This document shows positions 34,905 to 42,166 of a stretch of DNA of 64,000 bases, in pieces (the first letter of the stretch is position 1; every line of letters begins with the position of its first letter). The notes below the pieces were generated by a model. That model saw nothing but the letters and a program-made list of their open reading frames with translations, did not search any database and was not told the origin of the DNA. Origin of the DNA: Edaphobacter sp. 4G125 (GTDB taxonomy: Bacteria; Acidobacteriota; Terriglobia; Terriglobales; Acidobacteriaceae); NCBI RefSeq assembly GCF_014274685.1, contig NZ_CP060393.1, positions 2,105,501-2,169,500 on the forward strand. Direction: 5' to 3'. Both the position numbers and the translations under genes were made by a program.

Positions 34905-34933
34905 AGGGTATCTCCGAGACACCGAGGCGTCAA
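34905..34933 (-). promoter_or_regulatory. Promoter of the leader-reductase unit
   Basis: On the minus strand: TTGACG (34933-34928), a 17-base spacer, then TACCCT (34910-34905). The start of transcription would fall near 34898, a few bases ahead of the leader peptide ATG. Confidence 0.6.
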
Positions 34934-35035
34934 GAGATTTTGGCTATGGGGTGAAAACCGGCCAGATTGCTCAATTTCAGGAAAAGAAATAAACAATTGC
35001 ACGCTAAAGTGAATGTGTTGAAGAAAGGGGCAGGC

Positions 35036-35719
35036 TTGAAGAGAGTTCTTTTGTTGGGATGGATGGCGTTAGCACTGGTAAGCGCAGGAGTGGCACAGGC
35101 GAGACGCAATGTGACAGAGAAGATTGAGTGGACTTATACCGACCGTCCAGAGATGCCAGATTCGAAGCTGCCGAATGTGCTTCTCGTCGGGGATTCGATT
35201 ACTCGTGCTTACTACAAAGCCACGGCGGACTCGCTGTCTGGAAAGGCCAATGTGTATTACTTTGCAGCCTCAACCTCCGTGGGAGATGAGAGGTTGGCCC
35301 CGCAACTGGCTGAGTACTTCCGAATGATTAAGGTTCGGTTTGATGTGGTGCACTTCAACAATGGGATGCATGGTTGGGGATATACGGAAGACGAGTACCG
35401 CAGATACTTTCCAGAGCTGGTCGCGGCGGTGCGTACAGGCGCACCTGGAGCGCGGTTGGTATGGGCCTCGACGACTCCGGTACGGAAGGACCAGCAGGAC
35501 GGTGCAACGAATGCACGAATCGATGCGCGAAATGCGATTGCGCTGGAACAGATAAAGAAGGATGGGATTCCGGTCGACGATCAACATGCGCTAATGATGC
35601 GGCACCAGGATCTGCATTCCGATGATGTGCACTTTACGACTGAGGGCAGCGCGATTCAGGGCACGCAAGTCGCGGAGAGTGTGTTGAAAGTGTTGCCTAA
35701 AAAGACTTCGGTTCAGTAA
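35036..35719 (+). CDS. Secreted SGNH/GDSL hydrolase
   Basis: A 227-residue exported esterase-type protein. From TTG 35036 it reads as a clean signal peptide (LKRVLLLGWMALALVSAG, cut near AQA), with AAAGGGG five bases upstream. The SGNH blocks are GDSIT (nucleophile Ser), the Gly and Asn blocks around HFNNGMHGWGYT and the final HSDDVHFT with catalytic Asp and His. Likely substrates are acetyl or other esters on carbohydrates. The stop is two bases from the convergent phoU end. Confidence 0.85.
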   Translation: MKRVLLLGWMALALVSAGVAQARRNVTEKIEWTYTDRPEMPDSKLPNVLLVGDSITRAYYKATADSLSGKANVYYFAASTSVGDERLAPQLAEYFRMIKVRFDVVHFNNGMHGWGYTEDEYRRYFPELVAAVRTGAPGARLVWASTTPVRKDQQDGATNARIDARNAIALEQIKKDGIPVDDQHALMMRHQDLHSDDVHFTTEGSAIQGTQVAESVLKVLPKKTSVQ

Positions 35720-35721
35720 GG

Positions 35722-36396
35722 CTACTCCGCCTGGGCCAGGGAGTGTTGATGGCGCACATCGGAGCCGCGTACCCAGAAGATGACGTCTTCTGCAATGTTA
35801 GTGGCATGATCAGCAGATCGTTCGAGGTTGCGCGAGACGATGATTGCATTGAGGGCCTGCGCGCTAACCTCAGGGCGTCTCTGCATCAGATCAACGAGAT
35901 CGGCCTGGACGAGACGGTTCATCTCATCCACCTGGTCGTCCATGGTGAGTACCTCTTCTGCGAGACGTGCATCTGCCTCAAGAAGAGATTGCAGGGCGGT
36001 GCGGATCATCACGCCTACTTTTTCGCCCATGTCAGGGATATCGATGGGTAGTTCGATATGGGGAACGCCGACGAGGGCCTGGGCGCGCTGCGCAATGTTC
36101 GTGGCCTGGTCGCCAATGCGCTCAAGATCGCCGTTAATTTTGATGACCGCAAGAATGAATCGCAGGTCGATGGCCATGGGTTGTTCTTTAGCGAGCAGAT
36201 CATAGGCCATCTCATCGACATCACGTTCTGCGGCGTTGATGGCAGCTTCGATCTCGGTGACGTGCTCGCAGAGACCGAGATCGCCGGTAAGATAGGCCTC
36301 AAGCGCAAGAGATAGGGCCTGCTGGGAGAGCGCAGCCATGGCGAGGAGTTTGTCTTTCAGGGCTATCAGCTGCTGGTGAAAGTGAATTCGCGGCAT
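35722..36396 (-). CDS. phoU: Phosphate signalling protein PhoU
   Basis: The 224-residue protein is made of two similar three-helix units with the PhoU metal-site motifs: ERDVDEMAYDLL and GDLERIGDQATNIAQRA in the first, and DQVDEMNRLV and RNLERSADHATNIAEDVIF in the second. It links the Pst transporter to the PhoR kinase and represses the Pho regulon. ATG 36396 follows AGGAAAGGTG. An upstream extension runs through a REP-like element and is not real. No pst or phoR genes are in the window. Confidence 0.93.
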   Translation of the reverse strand: MPRIHFHQQLIALKDKLLAMAALSQQALSLALEAYLTGDLGLCEHVTEIEAAINAAERDVDEMAYDLLAKEQPMAIDLRFILAVIKINGDLERIGDQATNIAQRAQALVGVPHIELPIDIPDMGEKVGVMIRTALQSLLEADARLAEEVLTMDDQVDEMNRLVQADLVDLMQRRPEVSAQALNAIIVSRNLERSADHATNIAEDVIFWVRGSDVRHQHSLAQAE

Positions 36397-36542
36397 GAGA
36401 CACCTTTCCTCTTTTCGACGCAGGATTCTTCTATTGTGAAGCAGGAAGAGATGGAATGCAGTGAATTTGTGTCTGTGAGTAACGAGAAGGGCACCGGGCG
36501 AGAAGAATCGCAGGGAAAAGTTACGAGGCACGCTGCAATGCA

Positions 36543-36592
36543 GAGAAGCAGATTCCTCGACTCCGCTGCGTTTTGCTTGGAATGACACTTCC
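36543..36592 (-). repeat. REP-like element C
   Basis: On the minus strand it begins GTGTCATTCC and ends GGAATCTGCTTCT, with an AGCGGAGTCGA middle shared with element B. It lies between the symporter fusion gene and phoU. Confidence 0.7.
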
Positions 36593-36620
36593 TAAAGCCA
36601 ACTAAACCGGCATGTCATTG

Positions 36621-39600
36621 CTAGTAGAGCAGGTACTTTGTGCGCCTTTGACCGAAGGCATCGAGATCGCGTTGCCAGGAGCTGGCAATTGTGCGTGGGT
36701 CATCGTTGTTCTGGATAGAGAGAACCGTGTTGACGCTGACGAGCAGGCGGTTGATGCGGGCGACGTCGAACTGTTTGGGATAAAGGCGCCGGATGGCGGA
36801 GATGAGCTCGATACCAAGCTCGGGCGAGTCGAGCTGGTTGCGGTCGGTGAGCGTGAGGTGAACAGCCGGGAGTGTTTGCCCGTGATAGGGATAGCGGTTT
36901 GCATCTTCGGCGATGGTGACGGTCGAAGCGGAGAAGCTGACACCGGGGATATTACGGGCGTTGAGCGCTGTGGCCAATGCGTTGGCATCGAAGAATGGCG
37001 CGGCGATGTTCTCAAAAGGCACGGCGGTACCGCGCCCTACGGAGACGTTGGTGAACTGAAGGAGTTCGACTCCGGGATAGAGAGTGGCGGCCGTAATGTT
37101 GCGCAGATTGGGACTGGGATTGATCCAGGGTAGCCCCGTCTGGTCGTAGTACTGGGAGCGATGCCAGTTTTTAAGCGGAACAACGGTGAGTTGAGCGCTG
37201 AGCGGAACCTGAACGTTGGGCGAGGTGGTGCTGGGCAGGTGACGTTCACCGTTGATATACCGTGCGAGCTCACCGAGGGTCATGCCATGGCGTATGGGAA
37301 GCGGCATGTAGTTGGTGTAGGAGTCATGTCCCTCATCGGAGACCGGGCCCTGTACTTTTTCGCCACCGATGAGATTGGGACGATCGAGGACAATGATCTC
37401 GAGGGGGTGGCCTAGTTTTTTCTCGGCGGCTGCGGCCTCGAGGAAGTATCCGGTGACGGCTTCATAAGTGTAGAAGCGCACTCCGGCGTCCTGGAGATCA
37501 ACGATAACGGCGTCGAGGTCTTTGAGCTGGTCGTGCGAAGGATGGCGTGAGGCCAGTGTACTTCCGTAGAGCGAAGTGACGGCGAGGTGTGTTGTGGGGT
37601 CGACCTCTCCCTTGATCCCGGATTCATCCTTGGTGCCGAAGAGACCGTGTTCGGGGGAGAAGATGGCTTTGAGCTCGAGGCCTGGCACAGACTTAGGGGC
37701 TTCGGTTGCGAGTAGATCTATAGTTCGGTGGCCATGAGCATCGAGGCCGTTCTGATTCGTGAGGATGCCGAGGCGGAGGTGATCGCCGTGGCGGTGAGCG
37801 GCTTCGGTAAGCGCGGTGTAGTGGGTCGATTCGAGGACGTCGATCCCCGTGAGAGTTTGGGCCACTGGAGATGCGTTATAGAGATGCAGGGCCTGAGCCG
37901 CAGCGGTGGCCACTTGTCCGCGCAGGGCGGAGATCGGCGGATTGCCGCGAGGGTGAACAGCATTTGACAGCAGAACGACGTAGGTATCGGAACCTGGATC
38001 CATCCAGAGGGTGGTTCCTGTGAAGCCTGTGTGTCCGAAAGACCCGATGGGGAAGATCGAACCACGTGGGCGCGAGAAGGCGGTGTTGATATCCCAACCG
38101 AAGCCACGAGTGGCGACACCCTTGGTGGGTTTGCCGTCAGGGGTGAAGACGACAGCTCCGTCCTGCGCGGTTGCAGGTTGCTCGGGTGTGGTCATCAACT
38201 TCAGCGTGGATTGCTTTAGTGGAAAAGGGCCTTTGTTGTAGAGGAGCTTTTCGAGTAGAGCGTTGGCGTAGAGAGAAATGTCGTGCGCAGTAGAGAAAAC
38301 TCCAGCGTGTCCTGCTACTCCACCCATGCGGCGGGTGGTGGGATCGTGGACGGTGCCGCGAAGGAGATGGTCGTAGTCGGGGTTAAGAGAAGGGTTGTCC
38401 TTGGATTCGTCGTCGTGAGCGGTGGGAGCGGTCTCCGGGATGATCGTTGTGGGGTTCCAGGTATTGGGTGGACACACCATGTGCATCGCTGTGCGCGGGT
38501 TTGGGCCAGGATAGACGGCCGCTCCGGTATGAACGACAGGACCGCAGGTTTTGTCGAAAGGGTGGTAGATGGTAGAGAGCATTCCCAACGGCTTGAAGAT
38601 ATGCTGCTGCGCATAGACGTCGAGCGGTTGTCTGCTGAGCTTTTCGACCAGAGCGCCGAGGGTGATGAAGTTGATGTCGGAGTATACGAACTTTGTGCCT
38701 GGAGGGTTGTCGAGCTTTGACTCTATCGCCCGCTTGATGCCCTCGGCCTTGTCAGGAACGGAGAGCCCCCAGGGGTCCTTTAGTGAGACATCAGGTGGGA
38801 GGCCGGAGTAATGTGTCAGCAGTTCGCGGATTGTGACATTCTCCTTGCCATTTACGGCGAAGGCGGGCAGGTATTTGGCGACGGGATCGTCGAACTGGTA
38901 CTTGCCCTGTTCGTAGAGCTGCATCATCGCGGTTGCGGTGGCCAGACACTTGGTAAGCGAAGCCATGTCGAAGATGGTGTCTTCGGTCATGGGCTCAGCG
39001 GCGGTTGAGCCGTTGGGACTGAGTTCACCTGCGACCTTACGGTTGCCATAAGCTTCGTGGAAGACGACCTTGCCATCATGGCCGATGACGACGACGGCTC
39101 CCGGGAGCTTGTGTGCGGCAACGGCGTCGTTCATGAGATTAGAGACGGCGGCGAAGTCAGGGGTTGGTGAGTTTTGTGTTTGGGCAGTGAGGTAGGGGGG
39201 AGCAGATTCTGCTACGCTGCGGAATGACAACAAAGAAAAGCCTGTAATCACCAGAGCGGCAGTGACGGCTGCTTTTGCTGCTACGCGGGGTTTTGGAAGC
39301 AGCCTGCTGGCGATGTATCCGATCACGAAGGTCGCACTTGATCCGATCAGCACATACCATGTCCAGGCGACGCGAGGCAGTGTCGTGTCGCCGAGCAGAG
39401 GAAGGCTGTTGAGATGGATGGGGCCAGGTTGGAGCCAGAGCATTATGTTGACTGCAAAGCCGACGATCATGCCAACGATGCTTCCCGCTTCAGTGGCTTT
39501 GCGGGTCAGCGTGCCAAGCAGGAAGACTCCGAGAAGAGCTCCATAGGCGACGGAGGCGATGGAGAGGCCGATTTCGACCACATGGCCTTTGCCGCCGGCA

Positions 39601-40793
39601 TGGATGCTGTAGACAGCGATCGCGAAGAGGACAAGAGCCCACATGACGGTCGAAGAGCGGGAAATCATCATGCGTTCGCGGTCATCGGCTTCCGGGCGCA
39701 GGCGCATATAAAAGTCGACAACCGTGGTGGAGGAGAGTGAGTTGAGCGCCGCCGAGAGGTTGGACATGGCTGCTGCCAGAATAGCTGCGATCAACAGACC
39801 AGCGACGCCGATGGGCATCTCCTGCACGATAAAGGAAGGAAAGAGACGATCGGGAGCGATGCTGCTGGTGCCTCCATAGAAGACCCAGAGGCCGGCACCA
39901 ATCAGAAGGAATAGGGTGAACTGTACGAAGATTACGACTCCCGATGAGAGTAGAGCAAGTCGAGATTCTGCAAGGTTCCTGGCGGCCAGCAGACGCTGCA
40001 CCATCAGTTGTTCTGTGCCGTGCGATGCCATCGTGAGAAAGGTTCCGCCAAGGACGCCAGCCCAGAAGGTATAGGTTTTGCTGAGACTGAGGGCGAAATC
40101 AAAGAGGTGAAATTTACCTGCTGCGGAAGCGACCTCATGGATATGATGCCAGCCTCCAGGGACGTGGGTTCCAAGCGTGCCGATCGCAACAAGCGTTCCG
40201 GCAACATAGAGGATCATCTGGACGACATCGGTCCAGATGACCGCCGTCATGCCGCCTTCGAAGGTGTAGAGCAGGGTCAGGGCCGAGATGATGGCGATGG
40301 AGAGCACGTCTCCTGTGCCAATTGCGATGGCGACCACGATGGAGACGGCAAAGACCCGAACGCCTTCTGCTGCGGCGCGGGTGACGAGGAAGAGTCCCGC
40401 GGTCATCTTGTGGAGCGCTGGGCCGAAGCGACGGTCAATGAGTTGATACGCGGTAAGCATCTCGCCCTGGAAGTAGCGAGGCAGGAAGAGCACGGCAACG
40501 ACGACGCGGCCGAGCAGATATCCGATGATGATCTGGAGGAAGCCGAAATCTCCGGTGAAGGCCACTCCGGGAACACTGATGATGGTGAGCGTACTGGTCT
40601 CTGCCGAGACGATAGAAAGGGCGATGGCCCACCAGGGAGCGCTGCGGTCAGCTAGGAAGTAGCTTTTTAGCGACTTCGCTTGGGCCCCTTTCCCATCCCG
40701 AAAACGCAGGCCAAAGAGAGTGATTCCCGCCAGGTAGAGCAGAATTAGGACAAGGTCGAACGCGTGCAGATGAGACGCAGCGGTTAAGGGCAT
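36621..40793 (-). CDS. Three-part fusion: sodium:solute symporter, beta-lactamase-fold hydrolase, NamZ (DUF1343) exo-muramidase
   Basis: One uninterrupted 1390-residue frame. Residues about 1-520 are a sodium:solute symporter with many membrane helices (ADRSAPWWAIALSIVSAETS near the start; LLIAAILAAAMSNLSAALNS later). About 545-960 is a serine beta-lactamase-fold domain with SxxK as SLTK (about 611), YSD in place of YxN, and HTG (about 922). About 975-1390 is DUF1343/NamZ (LTNQNGLD, SPEHGLFG, DLQDAGVRFYTYE, DRPNLIGG). NamZ releases N-acetylmuramic acid from peptidoglycan ends; in Bacillus it is encoded beside a beta-lactamase-like amidase, AmiE. The last symporter helix should put both enzymes in the periplasm. 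ATG 40793 gives the usual symporter N terminus. GH20 and NagA lie upstream. Confidence 0.85.
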   Translation of the reverse strand: MPLTAASHLHAFDLVLILLYLAGITLFGLRFRDGKGAQAKSLKSYFLADRSAPWWAIALSIVSAETSTLTIISVPGVAFTGDFGFLQIIIGYLLGRVVVAVLFLPRYFQGEMLTAYQLIDRRFGPALHKMTAGLFLVTRAAAEGVRVFAVSIVVAIAIGTGDVLSIAIISALTLLYTFEGGMTAVIWTDVVQMILYVAGTLVAIGTLGTHVPGGWHHIHEVASAAGKFHLFDFALSLSKTYTFWAGVLGGTFLTMASHGTEQLMVQRLLAARNLAESRLALLSSGVVIFVQFTLFLLIGAGLWVFYGGTSSIAPDRLFPSFIVQEMPIGVAGLLIAAILAAAMSNLSAALNSLSSTTVVDFYMRLRPEADDRERMMISRSSTVMWALVLFAIAVYSIHAGGKGHVVEIGLSIASVAYGALLGVFLLGTLTRKATEAGSIVGMIVGFAVNIMLWLQPGPIHLNSLPLLGDTTLPRVAWTWYVLIGSSATFVIGYIASRLLPKPRVAAKAAVTAALVITGFSLLSFRSVAESAPPYLTAQTQNSPTPDFAAVSNLMNDAVAAHKLPGAVVVIGHDGKVVFHEAYGNRKVAGELSPNGSTAAEPMTEDTIFDMASLTKCLATATAMMQLYEQGKYQFDDPVAKYLPAFAVNGKENVTIRELLTHYSGLPPDVSLKDPWGLSVPDKAEGIKRAIESKLDNPPGTKFVYSDINFITLGALVEKLSRQPLDVYAQQHIFKPLGMLSTIYHPFDKTCGPVVHTGAAVYPGPNPRTAMHMVCPPNTWNPTTIIPETAPTAHDDESKDNPSLNPDYDHLLRGTVHDPTTRRMGGVAGHAGVFSTAHDISLYANALLEKLLYNKGPFPLKQSTLKLMTTPEQPATAQDGAVVFTPDGKPTKGVATRGFGWDINTAFSRPRGSIFPIGSFGHTGFTGTTLWMDPGSDTYVVLLSNAVHPRGNPPISALRGQVATAAAQALHLYNASPVAQTLTGIDVLESTHYTALTEAAHRHGDHLRLGILTNQNGLDAHGHRTIDLLATEAPKSVPGLELKAIFSPEHGLFGTKDESGIKGEVDPTTHLAVTSLYGSTLASRHPSHDQLKDLDAVIVDLQDAGVRFYTYEAVTGYFLEAAAAEKKLGHPLEIIVLDRPNLIGGEKVQGPVSDEGHDSYTNYMPLPIRHGMTLGELARYINGERHLPSTTSPNVQVPLSAQLTVVPLKNWHRSQYYDQTGLPWINPSPNLRNITAATLYPGVELLQFTNVSVGRGTAVPFENIAAPFFDANALATALNARNIPGVSFSASTVTIAEDANRYPYHGQTLPAVHLTLTDRNQLDSPELGIELISAIRRLYPKQFDVARINRLLVSVNTVLSIQNNDDPRTIASSWQRDLDAFGQRRTKYLLY
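39199..39230 (-). repeat. REP-like sequence inside the fusion gene
   Basis: On the minus strand it reads TTGTCATTCC, then GCAGCG, then AGAATCTGCT, a short form of element C. It is in frame and encodes about residues 521-531 (SFRSVAESAP), exactly the linker between the symporter and the hydrolase. Confidence 0.5.
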
Positions 40794-40858
40794 GATTGGG
40801 AGTTTATAAGGAAAGAACGCGAAAAGGCAGATCGAATATCTATCCGGGGGGGACTTCC

Positions 40859-40902
40859 TGTGATTCTGAGCCCTGAGCGAAGTCGCGAGGCCCAGAATCA
40901 CA
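40859..40902 (-). repeat. REP-like hairpin between nagA and the fusion gene
   Basis: The arms TGTGATTCTGAGCC (40859-40872) and GGCCCAGAATCACA (40889-40902) pair over 14 positions. The one non-Watson-Crick pair is G-U in minus-strand RNA. The loop contains CTGAGCGAAGTCGCGA, akin to the REP elements. No U-run follows, so it is more likely an mRNA-stabilising or partial-stop structure than a full terminator. Confidence 0.6.
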
Positions 40903-40911
40903 TAAGGAGTG

Positions 40912-42078
40912 CTAATTGATGAGTCGCCCGTGCAGCAGCGTCCGCATGCGCTCACCGGCCATGTTAAAGACGTTGAGATTTGCAGGACTACCAATAGTGA
41001 GATCACCGAAGCCGGGCTCCAGGTCGAGCATGGCGGCCGGATTTCTCGAGGCGAGGTGGGCCGCAACTTCAAGTGGAGCCCCAGTGAATCGCTGAAGATT
41101 CGATACCGCGCGATCAAGGGTAAGGACGCTTCCAGCTAAGGTCTGCTTGCCCTGAGCGAGATCGTCGGCCGAGAGGGCGCGTCCGTCGGCGACCTTCACC
41201 GCGAAGTTTCCGAGCATATAGTCGCCTTCGGGCATACCGGCGGCAGCCATACTGTCGGTAACGAGGATGGCGCGTTCCGGCCCCTTCGCTTTGAGCCAGA
41301 GGTGGACCAACTCGGGGGCGACATGGACACCATCACAGATCAGTTCTGCATAAAGATCGTCGTCATCTAATACCACACCCAGGACGCCGGGTTCACGGTG
41401 GTCGAGTGCACGCATGGCGTTGTAGGTGTGGGTAGCACTGCGTGCTCCCGCCTTGATGCCGGCGCGAGCTTCGGTGGCGAGAGCATTGGTGTGGCCGATA
41501 CTGACTCGGACGTCCTGTGCGGAACAGTGGCGAATCAGATCAATGCCACCGGGTACCTCGGGAGCGATGGTAATCAATCGAATATATCCGGCGGCGGCCT
41601 GCTGGAAGCGGTCGAAGAGCGCAATGTCTGGTGGTTGGATCTTATCCGGCGGATGAACTCCGCGTTTAGCGTGCGAAATAAACGGACCTTCGAGGTGAAT
41701 TCCAATCGGACGGGCCTGCGTAGGGTTCCAATCTGAGGTCTTCGCACGTTCGATGGTGCGGGCAATACCTTCGAGCGATGCGAGAGTCGCCTCCACAGAG
41801 GCAGTAACAGTCGTGGGCAGGAAGTGTCCGACACCATGGCTTCCCATGAAGCGGCTGATTTTGTCCAGAACCGCCGGAGTGGCCTCCATCACATCGTGGC
41901 CAGCTCCGCCATGCGTATGAATGTCGAAGAATGTCGAGGTCAGGACTGTATCGGCATTCGCTGGTGCAGAGTTTGGCTCAATGCTGACAATAAGGCCGTC
42001 GTTGTCGATTGTGACAGTGGGGCGGTCGATAACCTGGGAGGCGGTGATGAGGCGTTTTGCGGACAGGATTTCGGGCAT
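40912..42078 (-). CDS. nagA: N-acetylglucosamine-6-phosphate deacetylase
   Basis: Removes acetate from GlcNAc-6-phosphate in amino-sugar catabolism and wall recycling. The 388-residue amidohydrolase has the metal motif DIHTHGG, the bound Glu in GIHLEGPF, His in SIGHTNA and THTYNAM, and the catalytic Asp in LVTDSMAA. ATG 42078 gives the usual length; an upstream start would add 18 unlikely residues. It lies between GH20 and the symporter fusion on the same strand. No GlcNAc kinase or NagB is present here. Confidence 0.93.
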   Translation of the reverse strand: MPEILSAKRLITASQVIDRPTVTIDNDGLIVSIEPNSAPANADTVLTSTFFDIHTHGGAGHDVMEATPAVLDKISRFMGSHGVGHFLPTTVTASVEATLASLEGIARTIERAKTSDWNPTQARPIGIHLEGPFISHAKRGVHPPDKIQPPDIALFDRFQQAAAGYIRLITIAPEVPGGIDLIRHCSAQDVRVSIGHTNALATEARAGIKAGARSATHTYNAMRALDHREPGVLGVVLDDDDLYAELICDGVHVAPELVHLWLKAKGPERAILVTDSMAAAGMPEGDYMLGNFAVKVADGRALSADDLAQGKQTLAGSVLTLDRAVSNLQRFTGAPLEVAAHLASRNPAAMLDLEPGFGDLTIGSPANLNVFNMAGERMRTLLHGRLIN

Positions 42079-42118
42079 CGGGGTTAGTTTAGACCGCAAT
42101 GGGGGCTTGTGAAAATTT

Positions 42119-42164
42119 TTGTCGCTCCGCATTCCGCCGTGAGCAAGAGTATGAGGAGCGACAA
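42119..42164 (-). terminator. Hairpin after the GH20 gene
   Basis: TTGTCGCTCC and GGAGCGACAA form a 10-bp stem around a 26-base loop, right after the GH20 stop on the minus strand. It is followed by AAAATTTTC, a poor U-run. It may weaken read-through into nagA. Confidence 0.4.
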
Positions 42165-42166
42165 GG

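Noticed and set aside
34740..34940. SAM-type riboswitch before the sulfite reductase
   Set aside because: The conserved aptamer sequences are not visible; the Cys-codon leader peptide and terminator explain the region better.
36397..36588. N-terminal extension of phoU
   Set aside because: The extra codons are a read-through of a REP-like element; ATG 36396 matches PhoU length.
40008..40655. Acidic 215-codon plus-strand frame
   Set aside because: Antisense of the symporter part of the fusion gene; composition (Asp, Gly, Glu) mirrors hydrophobic codons on the other strand.
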